Positions 31,720 through 43,371 of a stretch of DNA of 64,000 bases are shown here, piece after piece. The notes below the pieces were generated by a model, which was not told the DNA's origin, searched no databases, and saw nothing but the letters and a program-made list of their open reading frames with translations. Source of the stretch: Xenopus tropicalis (Eukaryota > Chordata > Amphibia > Anura > Pipidae). A program made the translations under genes and the position numbers. Position 1 is the first letter of the stretch; every line of letters begins with the position of its first letter. The stretch covers positions 103,080,329 through 103,144,328 of the forward strand of contig NC_030677.2 of NCBI RefSeq assembly GCF_000004195.4, written 5' to 3'.

Positions 31720-34286
31720 GTATCCTTTGCTTGGAGGGAGCGCTTTAACTTTGCGTTACTGAATTTAGATATAATTAGAATGTTGGGGGACAGTAGTAAA
31801 GGTTTTGACAGGGAAATGAAGTGCCAGTGCTATTATGTTCCGGTTAAACGGAGGTTTCTTAAGCCTTGGTGCGTTTATTTAGGGTAGGCCTTGCATGGCA
31901 ACCCGTGAAGCCAAAGTGACGTAATGAGTGTTGTATAGTTTTGCACCCATTGGTGACAAACTTTATACTTGGCAGTACGGTGGCAAGAACAGGCAGAACA
32001 AACAATAGTTTTTTTTGTTTTTGCTAAGTACATGAATACTAGGTATAGTGCTATTTTAAGCAGCTGCACAGAAAACATAAGATCATATCATTTTGCTTAA
32101 TAGTTTTTCTCAAGGGTTGGTGAAAACTAATATATTGTAATGTCATAAGAAAGTCACACAGAAACCTACATGGGAATATCAGACCAATAATAATAGCAAA
32201 GAAAATAGATCACCAACAGCTTAGACTCCACAATAGTCTGCTTCAGTGAATAGTAATTCAAACTACCTAGGAACATGAAAGACTACTACAAATGTGCTTG
32301 AAAGTCTTTGAGGGGCTGTGCTATAATAATTTGTTATGTTAACATACATTTGTTTTGTGCTTTCCTGTTATGTTATATATTTCACTTGGATGACATTACA
32401 AATATATGGTCAACTTGGAAAACTGCAAACAAAGGAACATTTAATACAGATACAAATAGAAAGTCATACCCTTTGCCGCACTGATTCCATAACTTTTATT
32501 CAGCAAGCTCTGTGTGCCTTTCCCAAGCTCAAAGGAGGCTGAGATAGCCTATAATTCCCTGTGCCCCGATGCAGAGCCTAGAAAAGGAGGTGTAAGCAAA
32601 ACTCTGAGTGTTACAGACAATATTCTGCATGTGTAAGTTCAACCAATACATTATAAAACCACATACAATACTTCATTTTATAATTGGCTGTTACCTTTCC
32701 TCTTCTGTCTGTTGTGTATATGGGTAATATTACTTTGGACTTGTGGGTGTAAATGGATAAATAGTGCATAGATATAAGTATTGTTTCTCTTTAATGTATT
32801 TTACTTGACAAGTATTTATATGTATGAGTCATACAAGTATTACCTGCAATCATGCAATAAGTATAGTATAGTAGTATGTGACCTATTGTGTCATTCATAT
32901 GTATTCTGATGGGCACTTCTTGTAGCAGTAATCAAAATGGCTGGGGAGATATTGCCCTTACACCTGTGTGTATGTGAAAAAATAATTCTTTATGTAGGGG
33001 GCATAGTTTCATTATGATATAGGATGCCAAAATGAGTCTAGACAAAGACAAGACATAATCTGCACTATTGGAGTCAAAAATGTCTGTTAAGTCAACCCAA
33101 AATATAATTTTTGCCTAATAAAAGAAAATAAAATTTTAAGCAACTTTGCAATAAACATTCATTACAGATTTGTAATGATTTTTGTAGTATTTGTATGTAT
33201 AATTACTAATAAAAGCAGTGTTTGCCTGTCCTTGCTGTCAGGTGGGTCAGGCTGTTGAAACAATGTTACACAAAGCAGCAGACTTGTTTGTTGGAGGAGA
33301 CTGACCTTTGCAACATTGTTTAGAAAGTAACAACCAGGAATTCAGCAAATGCTGCTTTCAATAGCAGTTACATTTACAAATAACTTAAAGCACTAAAAAT
33401 AATAAATTAATATTGAAAAGTTGCTTAGAATTATGTTTTCTTTTATTAGGCAAAAAATGATTTTTGGGGTTGACATGCTTTAATACACTAAAGTTGCTTT
33501 TTGTAACTTGCAGTACTTACTGTAATTAAATTGAGGCGCATTATTATACAGCATACACACTTTACAAATGTATCAACAGCCTGAACTGTACAGTTCCAGC
33601 AGCAATAACATACAATAGGCTGCAACAAGCAACAAAGAAATAGGATAGTGTGTATTTTAGTTGGAGATGTATCTAAAAATACATTTATTAGTTGTGTGGC
33701 AAAATAAAATATCACTATGCAATAAAATATATCAAAGTAAACTAATTATTTACCCATATATTCACTTTAAGGGCTGTGGCACATGGGGAGATTAGTCGCG
33801 AAAATCTCCCCGAAATGCCATCCCACCGGCGAGAATGTAAATCGCCGATGGGATGGCATACGCGGTGCAGCGATTTCCCCGGAGTCACGTATGCCATCCC
33901 ACCACCGATTTACATTCTCGCTGGTGGGATGGTGGGCGACTAATCTCCCCGTGTGCCACAGCCCTAAAAAAGGGTTCAAGCTTTTTTTTTTTTTTTTTTT
34001 TTCAACTCTGGTGATATTAAAATTTCAGGGCAATAATACCAAACTTAAATAATAAGAAAGCACACATAATTTTAAATGATTAAAGTTCATTACTCTGTTC
34101 ATTTACCAATGATAAATGTTCTTTGTTTGTAAAGACCCAATCCTGACATATTTTCCTTTTCTAAACAGAAACTGGAAAGCAGATGAAGCACGTATCCTGC
34201 GTGTGTCTGTCAGTTCCTTTCTGGAACACCTATCACTTGTTGTATTGACTATGGACAGATTTGGCCCTCCTCTGGATAATCCCTGA
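31697..34286 (+). CDS. lage3: LAGE3/Pcc1-family subunit of the KEOPS (EKC) complex, three exons, 89 residues
   Basis: Exons are 31697-31719, 32504-32632 and 34169-34286, with phases that join cleanly into 90 codons including TGA. The product begins MVSPMLQFKLCVPFPSSKEA. It continues EIAYNSLCPDAEPRKGGV, SKTLSVTDNILHVNWKADEA, and ends SFLEHLSLVVLTMDRFGPPL plus DNP. The VPFP and AEIA start and the FLxxLSLVVxTMxRFGPP end are signatures of LAGE3, the metazoan Pcc1. Pcc1 binds the OSGEP (Kae1) subunit of KEOPS, which makes t6A37 on ANN-decoding tRNAs. The length equals the Pcc1 core without the long N-terminal extension of the human protein. An AATAAA near 34628 could end the transcript. Intron 1 has U12-type signals. 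Confidence 0.92.
31720..32503 (+). promoter_or_regulatory. lage3: U12-type (minor spliceosome) intron 1 of lage3
   Basis: The donor GTATCCTTT at 31720-31728 is the U12-type consensus. TTCCATAAC at 32485-32493 differs by one base from the U12 branch consensus TTCCTTAAC. Its last A is 11 bases from the end of the intron, inside the narrow spacing required. The acceptor is AG with no long pyrimidine tract between. Confidence 0.85.
32504..32632 (+). CDS. lage3: lage3 coding exon 2
   Basis: The exon encodes KLCVPFPSSKEAEIAYNSLC then PDAEPRKGGVSKTLSVTDNI and LHV. The acceptor is TTATTCAG and the donor GTAAGT. It ends two bases into a Val codon. Confidence 0.93.
32640..33086. other. lage3 intron 2, left part
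   Basis: AT-rich sequence without recognisable coding or repeat structure. Confidence 0.5.
33087..33483. repeat. TTAA-flanked MITE in lage3 intron 2
   Basis: TTAA at 33087-33090 and 33480-33483 flank long inverted ends: GTCAACCCAAAATATAAT and GCCTAATAAAAGAAAA on the left are mirrored by TTTTCTTTTATTAGGC and TTTTTGGGGTTGACAT on the right. Confidence 0.85.
33771..33964. repeat. Harbinger-like MITE, nearly perfect palindrome
   Basis: The ends GGGCTGTGGCACATGGGGAG and CTCCCCGTGTGCCACAGCCC are inverted, the inner CGATGGGATGGCATACG is mirrored as well, and TAA flanks each side (33768-33770 and 33965-33967). A 3-bp TWA target duplication fits PIF/Harbinger elements. Confidence 0.8.
33979..34002. 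repeat. T homopolymer
   Basis: An uninterrupted T run of about two dozen bases in lage3 intron 2, just after the Harbinger-like MITE. Confidence 0.9.
34169..34286 (+). CDS. lage3: lage3 coding exon 3
   Basis: The exon encodes NWKADEARILRVSVSSFLEH then LSLVVLTMDRFGPPLDNP and TGA. The acceptor is TTTTCTAAACAG. Confidence 0.94.
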
Positions 34287-34639
34287 CATGATTAAACAGA
34301 TTCTTATTGTTTCGTGAATGTTCAAGCATTTACTGATTGACCTGAACAAATTATATAACTAGTCCCTGATTTATGTACAATGACATAACTCCAGGGCCTT
34401 CTTCTGTTTAGAATATCAAGGTATATTGCTTTGACCTTAATGTTGGGATTTTATGGAAGACTCTGCCCACTCAGCAAGGATTTCACATTGCTGACAACAT
34501 TTGAAAATCTAAAAATAAGTTTGTGGGTTACAAACTACTTTAACTTTAGCATATATTTTTCTTTAATGTCTTTCATTTGTAGTATGTGACCATTCTGATA
34601 AGAATTGCATTGCTGATATTTTACATGAATAAATTATTT

Positions 34640-36030
34640 TTTACATCAGATGTTGAACTGTTTAACAATGCTGGTGTATGCATTTGGGTCACAGTAACAA
34701 ATATAAGGGTACTCTGCTATATTTAATGCAACCAGTTTCTAAATTTGCTGCTCGATAATAATAAAAATAATGTCACAAATTGTAGAGGGGCGAGTCATAA
34801 AGTATGTTTTTAAAGGCTGAGCAAAACTATCGAACACAAAGGGTGAATTCATAAAAGTGGAGATTACATTATGTGGCAAGTTTTTTATTTTTGATAACCA
34901 GGTGTAGACACACCTAAATATTATTGGTGCATAAAAAACAAGAACTAGAACTACACTTTCAGGACAATTAAAATGAGTAAACACTGCATGTCTTTTCACT
35001 TTAAACTACACATTTTTACAAACTTTTTTTCCCTCAAATATTGACTCAAAACTTGCACTGTACAGCATATTTTCTCCCCACATGGTCTTGTGCGTAAAGA
35101 AAAGTCATCCTAAAATAAAATGACCTTATGTTAATTACTTGTTCTTTAACGTGTCTTTATGATATTTCTCACTAGAGGGCAGTGCCAAACTTTTGTACAA
35201 ACCACAGCAGAGTTATTGTTAAAGTGCATTCTTATAACGATAGAACGAAGATACAAACATTATTTGCCTGCTTCATTGGTTGTAATTGGTGGGAAATAGT
35301 AGTATGGACTGAAAAATGCATTTTAAAGGTGATATAATTATGGGCGCATTATACATGCCTTTCAGATGGCACCCAAATTGTATACACCGAAATGTAATCC
35401 TATTATAGTGATAAAAGCTAAGACTTAGCATATCTAGGTTCACCACCTATCTGGTTTTGAACTGGGCAGTCCTTGGGTTTTTTGGTTTTAGACCACCTGC
35501 TGGAGTTTTGGTGCTCTAAAATCTGTGCAAGTGTCCTCAGTGCAATTCAAATCTGGAAGGTGGTGTACTGAATCTTCGCCCATATACTACATAACCTCAG
35601 TGTCATCATACCTACACAATGTCATTTCCCGGCCCCACATGATATCAGTGTTAATTTTTCAACAATTAGAAAGGTGGCAACCCTAAGTATATCTTGTCAC
35701 AGATCAGCCAATGACATTTAAACAGGGTTGTCTCTGACTATAGGAAATGAAAACAGTTCCCATGGTTATTGTGGATCTGGCTGTGCTGGCCAAGTGAGGT
35801 AGACTAGAGGTACATTGTCAACAGCATTGTTATCAGTACCTCATGGCCTGGCTCTGCAATAATAATTACTATAGTATATTATTAAATTCAGTAGTGCAGT
35901 TGCTCACAGCACTTAAAAAGTATTCTGGTGACCCGAAACAATGTGTATGCTATGTATTCTAAATAAGCAAAAAAAAAAAAAAAAGAATAGAAGAATATAG
36001 ATCAGTGCAATATAATAATAATATTATAAT
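34640..36030. other. intergenic spacer downstream of lage3
   Basis: No gene is supported. The sequence is AT-rich with short unrelated open frames. An A run lies near 35970. Confidence 0.5.
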
Positions 36031-36130
36031 AGAAAGAGTGCCGCACACACAGGGACTTGATACAAAAGAAAAAGTGTTTTTATTGAAAAAAATTGTTTCG
36101 AGCACAATTAGTGCTCTTCCTCAGGGGAAA
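36030..36130 (-). mobile_element. Penelope-type 3' end with hammerhead-like fold
   Basis: On the minus strand, CTGAGGA is followed by stem II GAGCAC/GTGCTC with a TAATT loop, then GAAAC (folding part at 36091-36125). Next come AT-rich sequence and a GTGCGGCAC-type end like that at 48944-49164. The box and the six-pair stem are well kept; stem III ACGT has decayed. Confidence 0.6.
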
Positions 36131-36139
36131 ACCACAGTA

Positions 36140-36562
36140 CAATGTATATATGAACATATTTTCTGTGATATTTTCGTTAATTTGTGCAACTTTTTCTTAC
36201 TTTACAACAATTTGTGCGATAAAATTGTATTTGTCGCAACGAGTACGAAAGTTTTGGATTCATTCAAGCTTCAGTATCGTGACTTTCCTTGGGCCAGGTT
36301 GGAGTTGCAGAGTGCCATTAAGTCCTATGGGAGGCTTCCAAAATCATGTATTGAAGTGTCAAAGTCAGAAAGGTTTTCCCGCTGTCTACAATCGTTCACA
36401 TACGAAAATTTAATCGGATTGCCATTCGCAAACGATCGTTTCAATACAGAAATTTCCGAACTTTCGGATCATAAGTACAAAATCTTTGTATTCAAACAAA
36501 TGGAATCATCAGAAATTATCAGATTTCGTGATTCGGATTCATACTTTAATGAATGTGCCCCA
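36140..36562. repeat. MITE copy, family of 50571-50989
   Basis: CGAGTACGAAAGTTTTGGA, GTGCCATTAAGTCCTATGGG and the end ACTTTAATGAATGTGCCCC match the complete element at 50571-50989. The left end is missing where the Penelope-type fragment begins. Confidence 0.75.
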
Positions 36563-36689
36563 TTGTGTATAGGAACATGACACATGAGAAACAGCACAGC
36601 TCTAAAGTGCATGGTAAAGTGCCACCTGAGGCAAGGCTCTTACCATGCCCACCTGTCCTCAGCTGCAGGAACAACAGACACTACTCAGT

Positions 36690-37110
36690 GATGTGCAGTT
36701 TAGGAAAAACTCAATCACCACCCGATACTAACCTGCAAAAAGTTGCCATTGTTGGACCAGCCCCTAAACCATACCTATGTCTTTTTGCTCTGTATGCTAC
36801 TTTTACCCGTGTCTTAGGTTCCAAGCCAGCGAAACTTCTTTAAGTATTGGACTACCCATTCATCTTGTGACAGCCTTACACAACCTCCCAGTAATCCTGA
36901 TCTCTTTAAAGTGCACAGCTCTGGCCTGCCTCCTGGCTCATGTAATCTGTCTATTAATAAAGTGCAGGTCAAGAAAAACTCAACCCACACCTGACCCTAA
37001 CCCGCGAAATGGTACCGTTGCAGGACCTGCACCCAACCTGTACCAGCCTCTTACTTCTGCACTCACTTTAGGTTACATGACGGAAATGGGAACCTATGGG
37101 TAAACCTGCA
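36690..37110. repeat. diverged direct repeat pair
   Basis: GTGCAGTTTAGGAAAAACTC at 36692 and GTGCAGGTCAAGAAAAACTC at about 36962 start two similar blocks of about 90 bases (CACCACCCGATACTAACC against CACACCTGACCCTAACCC). They may be parts of one old repeat family. Confidence 0.5.
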
Positions 37111-37559
37111 GGTCCCGTGGGTTGGAAGTCATCCCACACATTACTACTGTCTATGTAAGCACATCTAACTAAAGCTCACCCCTTACACCTCACAGTGTAT
37201 CATACTCAGAACAAATGGCATTTTGATATAATAAAGCAGATTTTTGTTGTTGTAGCAAAAGCTGTGTGAATTGCAGTTCTAACTGGAAAGTAAAATGCAG
37301 GTCCACTGGACATTCCCCCACAATGTGCTGAACATTTATCCACAAAATTACAGCATGCCATACATTCTACTAAATCTGCAGGATGCAGTGTGCAACGTGG
37401 AAAAAAAAATGCTGTGTCAGTCAGCACTGTATTGGTGAGGGGCGGACAGGGGAAGCATTTCCCCCTCCCACCCCTTACCTGAGTTATCCCTCAAGGTAAG
37501 GAGCAACAGAAGTGAGGTCACACCCCATTAAGACAGCCATTCCCCAAGGTCATTTATAT

Positions 37560-37750
37560 AAAATTTAAGTCACCCATAATCCGCCAGAGTTTTCTGGATA
37601 ACAGGTGTCCAGATAATGGATTCCATACCAATATATATATATATATAACCAATATGTAGAAGCACTCACGGCAAGAAATACACAAGTAGTCCGTTTATTA
37701 AATCATTGCATCTACACGTTTCGATAACCACATCGTCTTATAAATATATT
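37560..37750 (-). mobile_element. MITE fragment, TA microsatellite and Penelope-type end
   Basis: GTTTTCTGGATAACAGGTG to CCATACC (to 37630) is an end of the CAGGTATGGGATC-type MITE. A short TA run follows at 37631-37647. Then about 37650-37745 on the minus strand carries GAAACGTG and an AATAAAC tail as in other Penelope-type ends. Stem II is weak here. Confidence 0.5.
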
Positions 37751-38065
37751 TATAGTTAATAATGAACCCCATGTTGTAAACCTCACGTCTGCGAAAGTTG
37801 AATCATGTAAATTGTCTGAATTTATGACAAAAGAGCAAAGAAAACCCCTGATATGGATTTTAAAAAGGAAACACATTTCATAAAAGATAGTGAAATGATT
37901 GTAATAAAATCAGTGGATGTATTTTACTGATTGTATATGCTTTATGTATTTTTAAATAGATTCTAGACTAAATGGACTCATAAGAAGGTATTTGCTTTAT
38001 ACAGTGTTTCTATGTTTTGTGCAAAGCTGTACATTTCAAAAACTGTGTATCTGGACAGTGTAGAG

Positions 38066-38446
38066 TTAAATATTTTCCCATTGGCTTGAACTTGCACGAC
38101 TGCTAATGCAAGCTCTTAGAAAACTGTACCTCCCCCTGCAGTCAGACCCTAATTTGGAGCTGTGATGGGAATCCTGGGCTGTTTTGGTCCTGATGGTACA
38201 GATCGATCCTGGCAGCCACAGACACACTGCTGGATTAAATGTCCTTGTGAAAGTCCAGTCACCACCTGTCCAAGAGATGTCTGACTCTATTCTAAACAAC
38301 TCCTGGCCGTCCTTCTCTAAACTTTGGTTGAAGAGGTGGTCATTCAAAAGAGGTAAATAACAAAACAAAAGCTGTGTTCTGCTTTGATGAGAGATCGGAA
38401 ATTTCAGCTTTGTACACTGTAATAACACCTCTTCAATGCTGAGCAT
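38066..38446 (-). other. unexplained open frame of 126 codons
   Basis: The frame begins MLSIEEVLLQCTKLKFPIS and includes GGDWTFTRTFNPAVCLWLP. I do not recognise a family. A TTTCATGCTCAG acceptor-like site precedes it on the minus strand, so it could be an exon, an old transposon piece or chance. Base composition is less AT-rich than the neighbours. Confidence 0.25.
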
Positions 38447-38506
38447 GAAAGGAAAAAGTTAGGCAAGTAGCTGACTAAAAAGACATGCACAGTAGCACAT
38501 GAGACA

Positions 38507-38796
38507 TGGAATTTGATTTCAAAATGATTTACTGTTTCAAAATGAGTTTTGAAAAATGTATTGATTTTTTTGATGTCCATAAAATATCACCATATTTTTT
38601 ATTTTCCAGTTTGCTTTTTGAAATGGTTAATTGGATTTGTTTAAGTGACATAGAATTTGATTTAAAAATGATTTACTCTTTCAAAATGAATTTTGAAAAA
38701 TGTGTTGATTTTTTTGTTGTCCATAAAATATCGCCATATTTTTTATTTTCCAGTTTGCTTTTTGAATTGGTTAATTGGAGTTGTTTAAATAATTTC
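38507..38796 (+). repeat. tandem duplication, period 144 bp
   Basis: GAATTTGATTTCAAAATGAT at 38509 recurs as GAATTTGATTTAAAAATGAT at 38653, and similarity continues through CAGTTTGCTTTTTGAA in both units. The period is exactly 48 codons and one plus frame (38506-38817) stays open across both copies. Confidence 0.85.
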
Positions 38797-38817
38797 TACT
38801 ACTTGAAAGAAAAATGA

Positions 38818-39535
38818 AACAGTGTTTATTGTACACTTTCCTCTCTGGAACTAAAAGAATGAAACCAACATGTGCTGATGTAATATCTATTTTCTGCCGT
38901 CTGATATGTGTATGTTTACTGTTATGTGTATTCAGTATTTATTTAAAGTGGCATATAGTATGTATTATATACAGTATAAAGTATAGTTTAAAATTTGTAT
39001 ATAGTGTTAAAAATCTATCTCATCATGTAGGCATTAAAAAATAATATATGATAACCTGATTTTAATGTTGGCTAAAAGGATTGTTACTTTAAAAATTACA
39101 CATTTACTGGAGTTTCCCATAGCTCCTTTCTGGTCTATGTCTGTGCTACAAATGAGTAGCAGTTGCTTCTTAATAGTCTTGCTCTAGAAGCAAAGTTGGA
39201 TGTTGGTAGTAAATCACAGGAAAATATATAATGCACTTACATGTCTGGTACAGCTAGCTGTTGATTGGCTGACTGCCTATAATGCAAAGTGCTGAGACAC
39301 ACAAGGACTCATATGTGAAACAAAATCCAGTGTGCAAAGTGCAAAAAATTGCCACAATCATGAATTTTTTTTTACTTTGCACGCTATGTTCAGGTGTGCA
39401 CAAATAGCCACAGGCATATGCACTCCACTTCAGAGACATCCTCCCCTGCCACCCATACTTCGTAGCGGCGGGTTGGTGCTATTAAGGTTTTTGAAGAAAA
39501 ATTTACTAAAGGGAAAGTATACCCCTTCTTTGATA
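38818..39535. other. intergenic spacer
   Basis: No gene or recognisable repeat was identified apart from short AT-rich runs. Confidence 0.5.
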
Positions 39536-39539
39536 CTTT

Positions 39540-40070
39540 GGTACTTGGTACTTATAAAGAGCAGTCATGTCCCCTTGCAAACCTCTTTTTATCCAGAGAA
39601 AACAACCCCAACCTTGGCAGTCAACCTTGACCCTCATAGTTTAAATCCTTCATCCCCTTTCACCTGTTGCACGTCTCTGCACTCTCTCCAGTTCATTAAT
39701 ATCCTTGCTAAGGACTGAAGCCCAAAAGTGCACTGCATACTCAAGGTGGGAGCCTTACCAGGGACCCATAAAAAGGCAAAATAATGTTTTGCCTTTCATG
39801 TAGTACCCTTTTTTATGCAAGACAGCACTTTATATTCTTTAGTAGACATTGCCTAGAATTACACAGCCTGTTATACATGAAAATCCCTAGCTCCTTCTCA
39901 ATTAAGGATACCCCCAATACCACCATTCATATATAACTCACATTTATATTATTTCGAAGTGCATAACTTTGCAATTATCAACATTGAACCTCATTTTCTA
40001 GTTTGTTGCCTAGTTTAACAATTTTGTCAAATTGCTCTGCCAGTAAATTTGTAATACTTGCCCCGGATGG
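39540..40070 (-). mobile_element. CR1-like LINE fragment
   Basis: CAGTCATGTCCCCTTGCAA, GTTGCACGTCTCTGCACTC and GCACTGCATACTCAAGG match the LINE pieces at 1906-2288 and 4543-5090 in the same orientation. Many indels are present, so it is an older copy. Confidence 0.8.
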
Positions 40071-41540
40071 TGTTTTACCGCCTGGGCTGGTGGAATACTG
40101 GCCAGATGGCAACCTATTTGCAGATACCTCTCTGCAACAAAAAGCTTTATGCTTTTGGTTGAGTCCTATAGCCAGCCTCAGGTTGTATCTCAGATTCAGT
40201 TAGTGTTTTGAAACATGAGTTAATATTGTAATAACCATTTAAAGTTAAATCAACCAGTACAATTTCACTGCAAAATTTTTTTTGTATCTAAACCTCTAAA
40301 AGAAATGACAGGTGCCATTTATACTGTCTACCAAAGTTTAGTGTCCACATAATAAGGGATACTTTATATAGGTTATTTTTGTACAGTAGTTCCTTCTTAC
40401 AGGATAGAGGATCATGTTGTCACAGTTTCCTACCCAGTCACAAGTCAGAAACTACAAAAGTCAACTGTGTACAAATACACAAACCTCAGTACTGTTTCCA
40501 GTAATACTTCCATTTTTATAGTCACTTTGTTATCTAATATGCACCCTCAGAAACCATCTGGGAACTGAAATTCCTTGCAAGCAAGCATGAATGCACTTAG
40601 CTATTGGTATAAAGTCGCCTAGTGTTTAATTATGGTTGACTCATGTCCAACACACTTAGGACTACATTGAAGTGTTGACAAGTATGCAGGACTGCTATGA
40701 CAGGCAGTAACACATAGTGGAAAAAAAGCTTTAGTAAATAGGTCTAATACATGTATTTATGGAAAAAAATTGATGCATTTGAATAAATGTGAGGAGAAAA
40801 ATCATCACACAAGCTGACTTTTTAAAATTTTCAAAAAATACTTCCCCTTAAGGAAAATGCAATTTTTAAGTCAATTTGCAAGGGAAAGGTGGCAAAATAG
40901 TACTCCTGTTTCCACTATACTTGTCCTTTAACATAAAACCAATTTTATTTTAAACACCAACAATAATTACTTGCATATAGCCAGTAGTGACTTAAAATAC
41001 CCATGGATAATACCCTGTACATATTTTAAGAAGAAGCATTCTCTTGTCTTCTCTTTTTCCTGCAAGCTTTGAAGACACACACATCCATTCTACCAACAAA
41101 GAAAGGTAGATATGTGTATGTGGTTTATGTGTATCAATTAAATGCATTATAGCTAAAAGTTCAGTTATAAAAGGCTGCAAGAGCAGAAACTTTATGAAGT
41201 AATGATATATATTCCCTTGAATTGGGCAGCTCAGGCATCTTCCACCTGTCAGATATTAATCAATGCAGACCTAGCATATATGTGGCTGCAACAGATGTCC
41301 AATAGACTCTTGATTAACAACACAATATAGACTAGTTTACTAACTAACACCTGGAAAATTATACCTGGGCAGTAACCCATAGCAAACAATCAGTGAAAAT
41401 CTATGCTTAACCAGTTGCAAGAAGAATCATTAAGCAAAAATTGGATTTGTTCCCCTAGGTTACTGCAAATTGGCCCTCCCCAAAAAGAAAGACCTCATTG
41501 CGCTCTAGGGTAACCTGTTCATGGGGAAAATAGGGGAATC
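40071..41540. other. intergenic spacer
   Basis: AT-rich, with no coding or repeat structure that I can support. Confidence 0.5.
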
Positions 41541-41559
41541 TAGGCTGACACATCACAAC

Positions 41560-41670
41560 AGGAAGTGCAGGGAGGGAGTGCCCCCCGAAACGTTGATTTT
41601 TTGTGGTACATTGGCATAATAAATGGGGTAAGCTCCCAAGCTTAATTTGTTTGAGTGCAGTCTCTATTTT
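41560..41670 (+). mobile_element. Penelope-type 3' end fragment
   Basis: GTGCCCCCCGAAACGTTG near 41579 followed by AATAAATGGGG has the GAAACGTT and tail arrangement of the other ends. The upstream boxes of the fold have decayed. Confidence 0.5.
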
Positions 41671-41752
41671 TGCTTTGTTCTATACATTGTTGGGGCGTTG
41701 CCATATGTCTAGGTGAGTGAAGCTGTGAATTTTTTTGTTTGCTACAGTAGAG

Positions 41753-42094
41753 TTAAAGGAGAAGGAAAGGCTAAGTCACTTAGGTGCCCCTGTTAGGAGA
41801 AAACTGCACCAGCCCAGGGTAGCTGAGAGCGTGGTCTCCTCTTCCTGCTTCCTTCTTCACATGTGCATACGCAATAGAATGAAAAGCCGACTTTTCACTC
41901 TACTGTGCATGCACCGGCCCAGGGATTTTGACAACAGAAGGAAGAAGGAAGCACTCGCTCCAGGTACCCCGGGCTGGTGCAGTTTTCTCCTAACAGGGGC
42001 ACCAGCCCAGGGTAAAAGGTAAGCGATTAAAGTCACTGGAGGGTGCCTAACATTTTGGCACCCCCAAGTGACTTAGCCTTTCCTTCTCCTTTAA
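41753..42094. repeat. T2-type MITE, complete
   Basis: TTAAAGGAGAAGGAAAGGCT at 41753 is mirrored by AGCCTTTCCTTCTCCTTTAA ending at 42094. The inverted match continues through AAGTCACTT. TTAA lies at both termini. Confidence 0.92.
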
Positions 42095-42299
42095 AAAGCC
42101 ATCCTTTTTCTTAAAATTTGAAAACATTCTTAAAATTTGTTTTTTCACTCTACACATGCGCACCCATGCAAAGAAAGAAAAAGCAGAAAGAGGATCACTC
42201 TGTGGTGGTCCTCCAGAAATACCCAGGACCAGTGCAGTTTTCCGGGTCGGGTGCCTAGCATTTGGCAACCCCAGTAAATAACCCTTTCCTTCACCTTAA
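42095..42299. repeat. second, partial copy of the same T2-type MITE
   Basis: GGTGCCTAGCATTTGGCAAC and ACCCTTTCCTTCACCTTAA repeat the right half of the preceding element directly behind it. Confidence 0.75.
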
Positions 42300-43370
42300 A
42301 AAAGTATGGGCTGAAATTAACTTGAATTAAGCTAATTCAAATTAAATTATTAGGCCTAAATGGAAAGATCTATGTGGAGAAAACATGACATGTACTGCAG
42401 CATTATTTGATAAGGATGGTACCCATTAGCAGGGACTGTGGCACTTGTCAGTAGAGTTGATAAAGAAGAGAAATGGCAAATAAGGAATGGCAGAAAAAGT
42501 GGCAAGTAGGAGATAAATTCCTCTTTCCAGCAAGTCAGTAACTGGGTCCCCAACCACCATTTCGGGGACCGGTGCGGGCGTGGGCTGTGCTGACCCGTGC
42601 CACCTCTGGTCCAAATTACCTGTGATCCCAACCCCCCGATCTGTTACACAGCCATGACAACAGATATGTGAAGCCCAGGAAGCTTTCTAATGATCATGAC
42701 TAGGACCAAAGTACTTGTATTATTAAGCTGTGTTATATTTTATAATGTAATAAAAATAATAGAAATAAAGTGAATAATATAACATTTAATAATTGCATTT
42801 ACATTATATATTTAATAATTAAATTATATACTATGCACTAGTTGCACCACCCCTCCATCCCAATTGTCCCAACACTGTATTACTTAACTTTCATTCTAGA
42901 AATGAGATAAGCAGTTCCATGACCAAGGTTTATAAGTCTTTGTTAATATGTGTTATTTATGTAAGTTATTAAAGTATGTAATTCAGTGTTTAATACTGTT
43001 TCAATTGTTCCAAAACTGTGGGTCTGGCCCTCCTATGGAGGCCGAAATAAGTGTTGAGGGTTCAATTTGTATTCTTAATTACTGACAGAAAATATCAATG
43101 TAGCTCATTCATCTTTGACTTTGCTTTGTGCTGTGGAAAGCCAGAGTAAATGTTGGATTATAAAGAGGGGCTTAAGTTCAAGAAACCTAGCCAGGGAAGA
43201 GCCTTTCTAACTAGTAACAATACCAACAGGCACCATGGGCACAGAGTATTTTTTGCAATCCAAGTACATGAAATACTATATTCTGATTTTTAGCACAGTT
43301 TAAAATAATGTGTGGAAGACTTTTAATGAATTATAACACTGTATGCTATATTATACAGCAGCAGCCAAGG
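42300..43370. other. intergenic spacer with possible repeat near 42520-42650
   Basis: About 42540-42640 is GC-richer (CCCCAACCACCATTTCGGGG) and may be a repeat fragment; its family is not known to me. The remainder is AT-rich with no genes seen. Confidence 0.4.
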
Positions 43371-43371
43371 G

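Noticed and set aside
36005..37103. Plus-strand frames of up to 191 codons
   Set aside because: They run through a Penelope-type end and a MITE whose other copy at 50571-50989 shows it is a repeat.
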